The notes: generated from the sequence alone by a model not told the origin. DNA of 64,000 nt from Azolla caroliniana (GCA_043228905.1 JBHGNT010000002.1:3720001-3784000), one strand, 5' to 3'. Shown: positions 1 to 12,589, counted from the first letter of the stretch. A program made the numbers and translations.

Positions 1-121
1 CCGCCGCAAGTACTATAAATATCCACAAAAATTAGTTATCAGATATCACTGAATTCGCTGTAATACAATTAACTTCCGGCTCTTCAGAAATTCTAAGCAA
101 GAAATAGACAGCAAGATTTAC

Positions 122-2750
122 CAGCGAGAATATGAGGACCACAAGAATCTGCGGTAGGCCAATCTCCAAACAAGATCCAATAACTGGAAAACCATATGTG
201 AAGAATGCTAGGCCAACTGCAGCTACAGTTGCTGTAACAACCACAGGGTTTACCAGCCTACACAGTCATGTAGGTACAAATAATGTTATTGAACAATGAG
301 TGAAAATTCGCAAACATTTAATTCATACTGAAAGATAGAAAGAACATGTGTAAAGTTATTCACAAAAATCTGAAAGAGAAGAAAGATTGAAAAACCTGAG
401 TAAAAATGACATCATGCCACTATATCCCAAAAGCATTTGGAATGCAGATGCTACAATGACAGCACCTTGAAGCTCTCGCATAGTATGCCTAAACCTCTAC
501 CAAAACAAAGATTCAGATCAACTTAAGCATATGAAATCCAGAATGTACAAAATTGTTATTCATCTGTTTGCAGATAACGAACATCTGTATGATATGGATG
601 CATGTATGTATGTGCATATGCATGCGTATCTATACATAGAAAGAGAAATAAGAGAAGCAGCATACATCTGTGCCTATTCTCTGAAATTCTGTGGCATTGA
701 TAATTGCTAGAGCAGGGGCAAGGTAGACAAATGAAGGTCCTTGAACCAGGGGCAACCTTGAACCCAAGTAAGTGTTCATCAAAGTTGCTATGCCCGTCAC
801 CATGAGAACAGATGAAACCACACCAGCAGTATCTTCCTGAATAGATTAGTTTAATACAGCTGAAAATACTCTCACATATTCAAAATATGACGAAAATGAC
901 TTACATCACTGCCACCCATAGCTGGAACAATTATTAAAGGAATGAGAACAATAGATCCAACCATTGAAAGATAATGCTGAAGGCCATATAGTGTGGAAGA
1001 AACTGCATGAGAGAAATTAAATTAAATTAAAAATAATAGAATATATATAATAGCCATGATACCTGTTATTTACGTGTCATGTGATCACATGGTTTGTTGT
1101 ATTCCAATTTTCTTGACCAAAATTTCTCAGTTTGTAGAATATAGAGTGTAATTGAAAGAAAGTTTGGTATATTTTCAATTTCTAAAGTAAATTCGCAAAG
1201 AAAAATCATAAAATATATATAATTGAATAGAGTTTAATTAAAACTAATTAAGCTGGTTCAAAGAACTTTGTAAAGGACAGTTCCATACATAGGTTTGTTT
1301 TATGAAATAATTTGGCTAAGAGAGGCCATAATTCTGAGTTATAAATGGGATGGACAGTTATTACAGAGAACTTTCCAAAGTATTGCCTCTTACATGTATA
1401 AATCTTTCATTTAAGTACCTAATGCACAGACATACACATACAAATATGTGCTTGTGGTGTTTAAACAAATTTCCTCTCTCAATAAATTCTCGAAGAAAAC
1501 AGATTTGAATGTAGAAAAACCTGAAGATTCTGAGAAATTCTACAGCGAAAAACCTTCTTTGAGCAATGTCTCAAATCACAGATGTCAAAATCTGTTTTTA
1601 GAAGACTGAATAACTTTCTCTTCCTTGAAGTGCTTCGTATGAAATCACCAAGAAAGCAAAGAGAAGTACTTTTGAGATGAACACCTACCAAGGCTATCAT
1701 AGTAGTTCCTTGCATATATTGTCCATTTAAATGCCCAATACACATATTTCTATAAGTTGTTCTTAATCTATTAGCTTGAAGGATTACGCAGAAGCATTAA
1801 TCGTTTATGATACTCCCTTCCGTGCATAAATTTTCTATGTAAGTATCTGAAACACATTAGTATAAATAATGCCTAATCTGTGATCCTAAAGTGAAGTAAT
1901 AATCAGCTATGTACAAAGCGAAATCATGAATGAAAGTACCTGGACGCACAGTTCTATAAGTAGTGCTGAATCTTTGATGTTGTGGAATAAAAAGCATCGT
2001 ATGATTAATTTAGCCTTGAAAAAGAAACTTACCAACTCCAGGATTTCCGGTGATGTCTAATTTTGAATCGTTTGATGACACATGGTCCCGAGTGCAATTG
2101 CTCGAAGAAAGTTCAATTTCTGAGTCTGTACTGTCAATTTTAGAATGATAATGTTTATGTGATCCATTGAGGTGATGGTAAGGTCCAACAACAGGAATAT
2201 CTGATGATTTCTTCTCTTCGGCAATGCTTTCTGGACGCAATTTCAGTGAAGAAGGATCAGGAGGAGAAAGAGAGGAATTGTGATGAATGGGATGAGCAAC
2301 TATGCTTGCTGGTCGAAGATGATGAAACGGCGGCGGCGGAGGAGGAGGAGGAACAATACTAGCTGAAGTATTTGACCTTGAAGGAGGAAGAGGTGGAGGA
2401 GGCAGAACTGTACTTAGAACTGTAATGTTTGATCTCGGATTGTTATAGGAAGAAGAAGAAGAAGACGGATGTGGAGGAAAACTAGGAATCTGTTGTTCAG
2501 GGACAAATCCTGAAGTTTTATTCGTAGATCTAGCTTGCTCTTGATCTATATTTAACCTTTTCTGATCAACTCGATGATGATTTTTCATGGAAGGATTTAC
2601 TGTATTTCTTTCTGTAATATTATTATTCACAGATTCCATATCGCTAATTGCAGACTCTCCTGAGACGTATGTACTAATGTGGCCAGTTCGCTTGGCCCAG
2701 GATCTGAGAACTTTAGAGTCATGGCCATGGTCTAGAGGTAAAGGTTCCAT
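122..2750 (-). CDS. Nucleobase-ascorbate transporter, NAT11/12 type (5' part, gene runs off the left edge)
   Basis: Membrane permease of the NAT/NCS2 family, expected to move nucleobases or ascorbate across a membrane with proton coupling (family knowledge; substrate not deducible here). Exons read on the minus strand: 2750-2033, 1002-905, 836-666, 496-396, 257-122. All junctions have GT/AG and join in frame to 408 codons; the next donor is at 121-120 and the rest lies outside the window. Exon 1 codes a ~235-residue hydrophilic N-terminus with proline runs (PPPPLPPS, VPPPPPPPPFHH), the long cytosolic extension typical of NAT11/12. Family motifs follow: YGLQHYLSMVGS, IPLIIVPAMGGSDEDTA, GSRLPLVQGPSFVYLAPALA, MRELQGAVIV and NPVVVTATVAAVGLAFF, which fit the first transmembrane helices. 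The diagnostic QxEGGxTxG region would be further left. The ATG at 2748-2750 is chosen because it opens the long exon; no upstream exon was seen. The exon 3 donor (GTATGC) and exon 4 acceptor (GGTAG) are weak, but they are the only pair I found that keeps frame. Confidence 0.88.
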
Positions 2751-3484
2751 GGAAAATTATATCGATATAGATAGATTGATTGAAAGTGTTTTATTGTACT
2801 GATCTAAAATAACTAAACACAAAGATGCAAACTTCTTCTTCCTCTGATATGAAATTAGAACTCAAATAACTGCAAAGATGATGTAGCTTCATTCTGTTCT
2901 GCTTAGTATTTTTCTCACACAAAATTCGACCTAAAAGAAAGTTTGTTTCTGCTATTGGCTCCGTTTCTGATCCGAAGTCTGAAATGCTGCCTTTTTTTCT
3001 GTCTTCTCTTCTTTCTTTTCTGGAAAAACTACAAAGGTCCAACTTAGCATATTTACTGAAATGCTTCTGCTCTACAGCTTAATTATCCTGTGTGTTTGAG
3101 AATGTAGCGCGTAGGGATTCTTGATTCACCATGGCCACTGTGATCTAGCGGATCCATGGCAGATAATTTATCAAGCTTTCTGCGTTTTCCAAAAGATTAA
3201 CCAGCAAAATTACGTACTGAGATTCTTGCTTCCGTGTAAAGATAGTAGAGTACTTGCTGTGGAGAATCGCTGCGATTCTCTTGTATAAATTTGAGCTTTA
3301 TACTCCAATAAATGAGTACTTATTCTTGTTCAAGGATCAGCCTTCAATATACTGATTCCTGAAGGGTATGGTTTAGTTATAATTAAGCTCATGACAACTA
3401 GCCCTGATCTAATTATAGACTATAAGTCTTTTCTAAGATCTACTCACCTTAGGAGAGCTAAAACGCCTGCTTATAGTTATTAAT
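2751..3484. other. 5' flank of the NAT gene
   Basis: About 730 bases upstream of the NAT start codon. It should hold the 5' UTR and promoter, read leftward. No clear coding potential was seen; short open frames on both strands have no recognisable domains. A CT-rich patch near 2990-3020 reads as GA-rich on the transcribed strand, as plant 5' UTRs often do. Confidence 0.4.
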
Positions 3485-3552
3485 TCCCTTCAGCTTCAGC
3501 TTACTTCTTCCTCTTCTTCTTATTCAGCTTAGTTCTTCTTCTTATTCTTCAG

Positions 3553-3586
<34 letters not shown>

Positions 3587-3740
3587 CTTCTTCTTCAGCT
3601 TTCTTCTTATTCTTCAGCTTTCTTCTTCTTCTTCAGCTTACTTCTTCTTCTCCTTCTCCTTCTTCAGCTTACTTCTTCTTCTTCTTCTGCTGCTGCTGCT
3701 TCTTATTGATTAATTCCCTTCTGTTTCAGCATAACTATGT
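3485..3740. repeat. (TTC)n / CTTCTT microsatellite tract
   Basis: Pyrimidine-rich triplet tract on the plus strand. Runs of CTT/TTC are broken by recurring CAGCTTACTT segments, so it is a compound array. On the transcribed (minus) strand of the NAT gene it is GAA-rich and sits 0.7-1.0 kb upstream of the start codon. A smaller TGC run lies near 3690-3700. Confidence 0.85.
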
Positions 3741-3912
3741 ACTGAATCATGCAAGGCTTCTTTCTTTCTTCCTTCTTCTTTCGTCTCCTTATTCTTCTGC
3801 TGCTTTTTCTTAATCCTCCTCCCCTACATCTGCGTCTCCTTGTTCTTCTTCTTCATCTGCTCAATTCCCTTACGGTTCCGCTAAATCCTCTTTCCTCGTA
3901 TTCTTCCTGCTT

Positions 3913-3952
3913 GGCGATGGCGATGGCGATGGCGATGGCGATGGCGATGGCG
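3913..3952 (+). repeat. (GGCGAT)n hexanucleotide repeat, about 6.5 copies
   Basis: Six and a half perfect copies of GGCGAT. They give an open frame reading MAMAMA inside a 103-codon plus-strand frame (3749-4060). That frame is otherwise low-complexity Leu/Ser sequence from a pyrimidine-rich tract, so I do not call it a gene. Confidence 0.9.
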
Positions 3953-4249
3953 AGCTGTGCACAGACAGTCTCTCCACTCCAACTGAAAAACCAAATCGCA
4001 AACAGAAAAGAAGAAGAAAATTTAAGAAAATTACAGAAATGTCCTGTTCAGGGAATGTAAACTACAAAAATGTCCATTCATTCATTCACCAACAATTCTT
4101 TGTAGCCAGCCTTATATGCGTGTTTTCTTTTTCTTCTTCTTCTTTTTGCCCCCTTCTTCCTCTTTCTTCAACTCTAAGCCACGAAAAACAACAAATGGTG
4201 AAGACCCACAATTCACAATACCCAAAACAATTCGACTCAAATCATGTTG

Positions 4250-4740
4250 CCAGGCGGCTCGGAACAGTAGACTTGGTTTCGCACTATAAGATGATTAAGT
4301 AAAGCTACTGACCTGAATCAAACCGTCAGTCGATGTGAAATAGTAGGCTTGAAATCATGTCATTAGGTGATTCGGAATAGTGGACTCGAAACTATAAGAT
4401 GATATGAAACAATAGACTTGAAATCGTGCCATAAGGTGATTCGAAATAGTAGACTCGAAACTATAAGATGATATGAAATAGTAGGCTTGAAATCGTGCCA
4501 TAAGGTGAATCTTCAGAATAGTAGACTCGAAACTATAAGATGATATGAAACAGTAGACTTGAAATTGTGCCATAAGGTGATTTGGAATAGTAGACTCGAA
4601 ATTATAAGATGATATGAAACAATAGACTTGATTCACACTACTAGATTATGTAAAGTTATAGAGTTGAATCAAACCATAAAAGGATGTAAAGCAATAGACT
4701 CGAACCATGTTGTAAGGCAATTTCCAAACTAGGCTTGATT
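4250..4740. repeat. 69-bp minisatellite
   Basis: The unit contains AGTAGACTCGAAACTATAAG and GATATGAAA. Unit starts are near 4332, 4401, 4470, 4542 and 4611, a 69-bp period with one 3-base insertion. Decayed copies extend on both sides (4250-4332 and 4640-4740). Because 69 and 72 are multiples of three, the minus strand stays open for 93 codons (4355-4636) and reads as a repeated 23-24-residue peptide; this is explained by the repeat, not by a gene. Confidence 0.85.
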
Positions 4741-7640
4741 CACATGATCAAACAACGCAAAACAATGCAAACATATATATGTATTTGTAGTCATTGCCCT
4801 ACCAATTGGATCATGAGAAAGTGTTGAGAGTAGAACCTCATAACAAATGGAGACATACACAAGTTTAAGGGGATGGACTTTGTTAACAACGTTCTCGTGC
4901 TCTAATGATTAAAATGTGCATTGAAGCTCTTCGTGATGTATGTCTCTTATTAGCCAATGTATCCATGTGACCTATGAAAGTGAGTAGAAGAACATGAGAT
5001 TTTTGTTAGCGCTCACATGAGATGTTTGGGAGGAAACGATGGCAAATTCAGATTGATTAAAAGTAACACGTGAATTTTACTCATTTCCTTCACCTATCGA
5101 CATGTTTCCATTGAAATTTATGTAATTTTCTTTCATGGAGATTGTGTGGATTATTGTTATCCAATGTGGGTTTTCAAGCAACACAAAAGTACCAACCCGC
5201 ATTGTATTCCTCTATATCAATCACCCTTAGTATGATTGAGTTTAACATATGTAAATAAAAATAAATAGATGCTCTTTTAAAGCATGAATACTTGTTTTTC
5301 TAGAAATCTAGCAGCTTTACAGACGAATTTACTTTCGAATAAGCTTGTTAAAATATTATGGGTAGTGGATCTACATATATCAAAATGAAAACCTCAAAAA
5401 GATTTTGCGAGTCCATATTATATGGAGGGAAAGGCCAAATCCAATTTGGTTGATGAGAAGGATTTTCCAACAACACATACTTTTAAATGTATTTTCATAA
5501 TTGAAGCACTCGGTCCCCATGCAATTCGTTCTCCTTTCATATCAATATTGAATGCTTATTGTTAATATCTTTCAAATTATAACATTGGCAATATTTTCTC
5601 TTTTTAGAGCACTATCAATTGTTATTATTGATGTCTTTCAATGATTTTATGTCGTTGTTAGTGACTAGAAACACACACCAATCTCAAAAGTAATATATTT
5701 ACCACGAGGTTGATCACAAGTAATGTCATACCGATTGTTGATCGTGATTGATGAGCTATATTCTTGAAACAAAGTATATAAAGAGGCATTCTTATTACTT
5801 GGGCACGTGGTCAATCTCGAGATTTTTGTAATTGATGATGAGTGAAATTTGAGATGTTGTGCAAAATATGGTCTCAAAGCTACACATTCTTATGTCAGGT
5901 ACAGTAAAAAGTAGCATTGAGCTTTGTATACCCTCAATATACACGCAAGATTGATACATCATGTATCGTGCAATGAGCCCACTTACAACGGGAGTTCATG
6001 GTATAGGCTTAAATCATAGTATTCCCATTAACTTTGTGTAGATGCAAAATAGAAAGTCGGGTCTTATTGCATATATCTCACAAAATGATACATGGAGTAT
6101 TATTAAGTATCAACAAACTCACAATAGACGAAGCAAAATTTTACATCAGCCATCATGTAACCAAGGTTACTTTTGTTGAAAGTTTGTAGCCCATTTGCAT
6201 GTGATATCATGAAAGGTGCAAACTCAAGACCATTTTTGTCTTTAAGTTGCCTCCTTGTGATTCTCTTGTTCAAATTTGTTGTAGGTAAATACATATTTCG
6301 AGCACTCTATGCATATCTTTTAATTGTAATGATTTTGCATGATAATGCGCATTTTCCTTTGGATGGAATGAGACATACTCGTCTTCCAGTAGTTACTTTT
6401 ATATCGATAACCATTTGACACTAAATAATTTCATCATGAGTAACATATGAAATGGTTTGAACCAATACCCAACTTGCATGCATTTTTATTATTATTGAAA
6501 CAAATACATTTTTTATTATTAACTCATGCATTGGTATTCACACATGGTAAAATCTAGTCTGACACAAAATCAAATCTCACCAAAATCATAGGCTCATCCT
6601 CAGAGGATACAACATTTCCCTTTTAGTTGTCCAAAGACGTGCAATGTGTTTCGTATCATGTTCACTTTCTAAGCCACATGAAAATTTACGACAATGATCC
6701 GGACAAACAAGTTGTATTTAAATACATACTTTTATGGTCTAAGCTCTAATTTGGATATATTTCTTAAGAGTACCATCATGTGTCGTGAAATGAGCAAGTA
6801 CATTTTTTCTATGTCATGTTGCCATTGTAATTTGTACATTCATCAAAGGAATTACTTACTTTGTAAAGTGATGAGAATTCATAAGTGAATTCAATCATTG
6901 CAACTATTATAACATGGCATCAACTTAGAGAATGATATTTGGTAACTTATTTCCCCCTTTTCTTCTTTTTTGTTTTATCTATTCTATGCAATTGTATACC
7001 AACCACATGATCCCACCAAGAAGTGTGCATTGGCCTTCGAGAAGCACATTTTTTAATGGAAAAAAGCTTCATTACCGTCCTCTTCTCCATAACCATATCT
7101 CACCTACAACCACATGCTTTCTACATACATGCTTACTACATACATAACCATATCCAATTGTTAATTGTCATAAGATTGAATTTTTTGAGATTCGACTAGA
7201 GTCTAATCACATCCTTTTGAGCTTTTGTGTAAAAAAACATACAAGAACAATTGTGTCAAACCTTGGCCCTTCCATAAACATGTTAGCCATTACACGAGTG
7301 CTAATTTATAGTCTCCTTCAAGTCATAAAAGAGAAGATGGCCACGAGCATGCATAACTATAGTCTATGTGTTGGTTCATATGAAGATGAGGATGTGGCAT
7401 ACACATAGTGTAGATGACATTCAAATTATGGATCTTTTATGTCATGTGCAAAGTTGTGACAATGAAGGGGTAAAGTAGATTAAGGTTGTCATTTGGAGGT
7501 CCTAAAATCCTTTAATGGCTTCATGAGAGGTCACGACACTTGTTGTGTTGTACCCAAGGGCGAGTCGAAGAACATGCAAATACATCTCGGGGTACACACA
7601 TGGCCATGAAATGCATCTGTAGTTGTTGCCCGTTGGAATG
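4741..7640. other. AT-rich intergenic stretch, no gene recognised
   Basis: About 2.9 kb of AT-rich DNA. Open frames are under 90 codons, with no splice-supported domains on either strand. No LTR, RT motif or tandem repeat was recognised. It may be old, decayed transposon sequence. Confidence 0.5.
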
Positions 7641-7647
7641 AAGAGTA

Positions 7648-8092
7648 TATATGTTTTGTGGTATAAATTGGGGGCTAATTTAGTAAATTATCCAAATTAA
7701 CCAAACCTGGTATGTTTTGTGTGAAAGAACGTCGTGGTTAGTTTAGTAAACATTCCGAATCAAGCAAACCAGTTGTTTTTTGTGTGAAAGAATGTAGGGG
7801 CTAGTTTAGTAAATGTTCCAAATTAAGCAAGCAAACCTGGTATTTTTCGTCTGAAAGAACATCGAGGCCAAGTTTCATAAATCATCCTGATTAAGCGAAC
7901 TTGGATTTTTTGTGATGAAAGAACGTCGGGGCTAATTTAGTAGATATTCCAAATTAAGAAAACATGGTATTTTCGTGTGGAAGAACATTAGGGCTAGTTT
8001 AGTAAATTCTCCAAATTAAGCAAACCTTGGTATTTTTGTGTGAAAGAACGTCGGGGCTAATTTAGTAAATATTCCAAATTAAGCAAACCTGC
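7648..8092. repeat. 64-bp tandem repeat, about 7 copies
   Basis: Seven copies of a ~64-bp unit built on GGGGCTAATTTAGTAAAT, then TTCCAAATTAAGCAAACC and GTGTGAAAGAACGTC. Unit starts are near 7668, 7733, 7796, 7863, 7928, 7988 and 8051. Copies differ by substitutions and 1-4 base indels; the last is cleanest. No coding frame spans the array. Confidence 0.85.
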
Positions 8093-8207
8093 CTTGTAAC
8101 GAGTTTCTCCATCTCTCTACTCGACTCTGTTTTCCTGCCGAAAGCAGAGAAGATCGATTTCAGGGCATTTGGCGAAGAATGAAAATCTCGTTGGTACTTT
8201 AATGTGA

Positions 8208-8568
8208 GACCTACACTTAGATTTCAGCGAATTCCATTTGCAAACACAAATGTACAAATTTTAAGTGTTATGCATTTAATTCTTGTTTGGTAATCTTGCA
8301 AATAGATAATTATTTAGATTTTACTGAATTTATTCTTCTTTGTTTTGTTTTTTGATAGCATTAACAATCCTAAACAATCATACATTTGTTTTCCCCTACA
8401 TTTAGATTTCGGCGAATTCCATTTGCAAACAAAAAGGTACAAATTTTAAGTGTTCTGAATGTAATTCTTGCTTTGTAATTTTGCAAATATATAATTATTT
8501 AGATTTTACTGAATTTCTTCCATTGTTTTGTTTTTTGATAGCATTCACAATCCCAAGCAATCATACAA
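8208..8568. repeat. Tandem duplication of a ~185-bp segment
   Basis: Two adjacent copies (about 8208-8392 and 8394-8568) share ATTTCAGCGAATTCCATTTG (CGG in the second copy) and ACAAATTTTAAGTGTT. Both also carry TAATTATTTAGATTTTACTG and TTTTGTTTTTTGATAGCATT. Divergence is modest, so the duplication is moderately old. Confidence 0.85.
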
Positions 8569-8687
8569 ATCTCAAAAGGTATGGTATACTTCCGTCATTA
8601 TTTGTTGTCACATTTTGCATATATTTCACATTAGGTTAAGAATGCATAATGGAATCTCTGAAACCTCTAGCTAGTATTCATGGCAAT

Positions 8688-8953
8688 TGAGGTTTAGATA
8701 TTACCATAATCCATAACACATTTGTTCTTGAATCTGACCATGTTGGAAACATGCATTACAAGAAATTGTGTTAGGGATGTATTGTGTAACAAAACATAAT
8801 GTAGCTTAGGGTACCAATGAGTTGAGGTTTAGATATTACCATAATCCATAGCACATTTGTTCATGAATCTGACCATGTTGGAAACATGCATTACAAGAAA
8901 CTGTGTTAGGATGTATTGTGTAACAAAACATAATGTAGCTTAGGGTACCAATG
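8688..8953. repeat. Tandem duplication of a ~133-bp segment
   Basis: Two head-to-tail copies starting TTGAGGTTTAGATATTACC and ending TAGCTTAGGGTACCAATGA (about 8688-8820 and 8822-8953). They differ at only a few positions, so this is a fairly recent duplication next to a dispersed repeat (family X). Confidence 0.88.
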
Positions 8954-8959
8954 AAAGGA

Positions 8960-10600
8960 AGAAAGATATATTAACGTTTTGGAAGAAGCCAAAATGAACT
9001 ATGTGAAAGAACAAGAGATAATGTCTTAAAATGTTGTCTCATATGTGGGAACAACAAACCAATATAAATATAACAAAATTAGTAACACTGCGTAAAGTAC
9101 CAAATAATATCGTTCCCTAAGCACTTCAAATTCTGAGCTTAGATGAACTGAAACTTCTGTTTTTGAAAAATATCCAACATAGCCAGATCCAAGGTGGAGA
9201 GGTCCCCAAAGCGAGGGAAGTACCTTTGCTGTCAACTGATAATGGACTTGATTTGTCAATAACAAGGGTGATGGGTCAGATGGACATGGACTAAGTGCGA
9301 GAAAAATTGCTATTGCCCTGTCTATTGTAACCCCTATTGAATGTTGTGGTCGAAATTCTATTGTTACAGCTAAATGGATCATTGGGCTGTGGTCTAGGTT
9401 CACATGGCCTATGTGTACCAACAATTGATGTAGTGTCTGATCTATTCTGATCCCTTTCAAATGTTGTAATTGCAACCTTTTATTGACTTGCAGCATGAGG
9501 AGTGGTGGAGCTAGAGGAAGTTTTGATGGCTCTCTGTTGAGTATTTGTGGTTATATGATAGTCCAACAGCTTCTCTTTATGTCTCTTCATTTCTACCTAG
9601 AATAGCCCCACATGTCATTGGTCTTCGTATTCCATTACCTTTTGGAGTAGGCCAAATCCGTGTTTGAAGATGTGGTGATCAACCCCCCCCCCAAAAAAAT
9701 AAAATTAAAAAAAATAAAATTTAAACCATTTCATAAAAACTGCGTAATGGCAAACACAGCATCCCCCAATTGGACATTTTCACAGCACAATTGGAATATC
9801 TGTTCATCCATAGATTTGGTGCGCATAAATATAAATATGCACACATGCTTGTCTCAATTTCTTACTGATATGAAGAGAACTTTAGCTGCCCTATCATACT
9901 ACAGAGCACATGAGATTGATATGTATCCGTATAAGAGGGCCTGATGATAAATGGATGGCCTTATAGTGGGTCATCTTCTTACCAATAAGCATTCTTTCAT
10001 TATCCAATTTAATGGTATCAAATTGAATCGTGTTGTTATTTTTTACACTCTTGTCATGTCCAGCAATCTAAGTTCCAGTCTGGCATTTGATCATACCAAT
10101 GATGATTATCTCCATGTTCTGCCAGCTGTTTCAATGATGTAAATGCTATTCTGAGTACCTTTGCCTAGGAGCTGTCAATCTATTAGTCCCTATTAACTGG
10201 TCAAATTGTGCCAACTGCTCTCATCTTTGCCCATATTATATCGAGGGGCATCAACGTTTTGTTCCTTATCATACAGGCAAGCATTAAAACTAGATGTCTC
10301 CCAAAGCTGTCTAGTTATCTTCCTATGAAGGCTCGGCTCCTAAGTTTCTTCCATAGAAAATGTGGATGTTAGAAGTGTATCAAAGAACCACTATTTTGTT
10401 AATGGTTCTGGGAATAATATATTTGTGCATTGTGCTCAAGAAAGTTGAGCACAAGAAACCTCTCATAGGAAGAATTGAGGCCTTGTGAATGTTATTCCCA
10501 GGTATGCCTAGGATAGTGTCTGTCAACTTTTCCTCTCCCAAAAAGAATTCTCTTCTGACCTTGTCACCCATGCTTCTTGTGTCTATAATAATAACTCTGT
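8960..10600 (+). repeat. Dispersed repeat family X, longest copy
   Basis: A noncoding segment of ~1.6 kb whose blocks recur in the same order at 52116-53540, partly at 50520-50660, 51735-52115 and 60890-61350, and inverted at 54050-54960. Block A has a 'protein-free' TTTTAAGAGGCC..CTTAAAATG motif. Block B has 'AAGCGAGGGAAGTACC'. Block C has TTGACTTGCAGCATGAG. Block D has CTATCATACTACAGAGCACA, then GATGATTATCTC. Block E has GTTGAGCACA and TCCTCTCCCAAAAAGAATTC. The minus-strand frames 9026-9496 and 10380-10739 fall inside it and are not conserved as protein between copies. Mechanism unknown: no TIR, LTR or tRNA-like head was found. Confidence 0.7.
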
Positions 10601-12329
10601 CATCTCTATAGACAACGCATTTTTCTTCCTTTCTTGCATCAAGTAGTTGTGTTATATTTTTGTTGCAGTGTGCTTCTTGAGCTGTTGTGAGATCACCAAG
10701 TTCTTTCAGTTCTATATTCACCCCTTTTTGTTCTTTCAACTAGATCATAAGAGATAACCCAATTCAATATTTGAAATACCTCAACTCATGATATGTGATT
10801 CAATACATTGATATTGTTGTATGACTCAATACATTGATATGGTTGTAGGAGCAGTCCACATGTCTTGCACCATTTTGGGTTATGTTGAACTGATAGCACT
10901 TGTTTGTCATAAGGTGTAGTATAATTTTGATAAGAGTATTGAGGTCTTTCTTGTTCCATTAAATCACCCTGTTGGCTTCAGATGGGTTATCTTGAGTGTC
11001 TCCTCAAAACAAGAGATTGCTATCTTTGGAAGAAACAAACTTCGTGTGTTCTGTTTGCAGCTTCATGAAAGCTTATCTTGTATCGTACTGGTGTAGAGTA
11101 TAAGCAATGATGGTAGATAGTATTGGAAACATTGTTACTAGATATCTCACATATTGGTTAGAGATATTATTGGATGTTTGAAGTAATTGCTGGTTAGAGA
11201 TATTAGTGGAGATATCTTTGCAGCAATGTGAATGAATTTAGGTGAAGAACGGGATCAGAAGAAAAATCTTAAGCATTACTATGGGAGCCTATTATGTTTG
11301 AGAACTTGCGATGTAGAAAGTTGTTGTAACAATACAGATATATATAACATGATCATGCAGCACTACCAACACAAACAACATGATCAAACTCTTTTATCTT
11401 AGTTTGTAGGTGCTCAATAATGGTGGGTTCATCTAGCTTTGGATTTGCTTCTTTCTTGTCACGCCAGAAGAGGTTTTGTATCATTTGCATCTCTCGTTGA
11501 CAAATAAGCAAGAAAAATGTGTAAATAAAGCTTAATAGTTTTGATTTTTGCATGTCTTCATTAACAGACGAGGGCAGTCGAGTGTGAAAAATGTAGAATC
11601 AGTTAATTCAGGTAATTTTTGATTTGTTTTGCACAACTGCAAATTTTGATTTTCAGTTGACCCATTCTGGGACAGCGTGTGAAAGACAAGAAACAAGAAA
11701 TCAAGTTTAGTGTAATTTGCTATCAGCATTATTCAGAAAATACATTCCATAACTTCAAATTTGGTGCACATAACTCTAAAGTCAGGAGATTTTCAGTATT
11801 AAATAATCTTCAAAATATCGAGGTTATTATTAGTTATTCCAAAAACATTTTAGATGAAGGAGTATTATATTTTAGTGATATATATATAATTTCTCGAGCA
11901 CTAACTGCCTTGCATTATCAACTTGGATTCATAGATAAATAATGTTCTTTTTCACTATGAAGTACAGAGTGCAAAGGGCCTGTTTTGCCAGAGTTACATA
12001 GCCAGGATGTGGATCTCAGCAGGGCAAGAAATCTTACATATATTGAGTTTATAACTTAAAAGACAGTTCGCTTACATATAATCTAACCATTAATGTCGCA
12101 CATTTATCTTTTGTTATAATCAGAAACTTCATTGGTATTAGAGAAAAGCATTATCTGTTAAAAGTAAGAACCTTGGGTTCAAATTTTTGTGCAGGCGATT
12201 TCGCCATTGAAGTTTAATTTCACCATACCAAAAATTATTGAGGGATCAAGCTGTAAAAAATACCAATCTCTACCTCATTCATTTGTGAGTAAAGAAATAT
12301 CGCTCCCATGAATGCTAATAATGTAGGGA
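10601..12329. other. No firm gene; weak coding-like islands
   Basis: Mostly AT-rich sequence. One minus-strand island at about 11353-11500 reads with charged, non-repetitive composition (ending LQTKIKEFDHVV) and begins after a CAACGAGAG segment, but I cannot assign a family or donor site. A plus-strand open segment at 11970-12059 (VLPELHSQDVDLSRARNL) is equally unassigned. Either could be an exon or a retroelement remnant. Confidence 0.25.
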
Positions 12330-12520
12330 TTTTAACATGCTTAACATATGCATAGACACACATACACGCTTCTACATAAACATGCACATACATAAATATG
12401 TACAGACATACACACACATGCATGTATGTCTATTGTTTGTATGCATGCATGCATGCATGCATGCATGTATGTCCATCTACCCGCACATGCACACATGTGT
12501 ATGTATGTGTATTTATATAC
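12330..12520. repeat. Compound ACAT/ATGC microsatellite
   Basis: Alternating purine-pyrimidine region of ACACAT and CATAC runs, with a core of about seven GCAT units at 12441-12467. It keeps all frames open and creates several overlapping 60-70-codon Cys/His/Met frames on both strands that are not genes. Such tracts are prone to Z-DNA or hairpins (general knowledge). Confidence 0.85.
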
Positions 12521-12589
12521 CTCATGGTATTTTACCACCATGATCCTTGAGTTACAAAAGAAAGTCTGGTGCTTTTTTATTATTATCAG

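Noticed and set aside
3749-4060. 103-codon frame with (Met-Ala)n
   Set aside because: Produced by a hexanucleotide microsatellite and a pyrimidine-rich tract; no splice or domain support.
4355-4636. 93-codon frame with four 23-residue repeats
   Set aside because: The 69-bp minisatellite period is divisible by three, which trivially keeps a repeated frame open.
7648-8092. CRISPR-like array (regular repeats)
   Set aside because: Repeats are contiguous without unique spacers, in a plant nuclear context.
9026-9496. 156-codon minus-strand frame as a gene
   Set aside because: It falls in family X. The matching DNA at 52 kb does not keep the frame, and the translation is low-complexity.
10380-10739. 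119-codon minus-strand frame as a gene
   Set aside because: It looks protein-like, but the DNA corresponds to family X block E (53400-53530), where the frame is not conserved.
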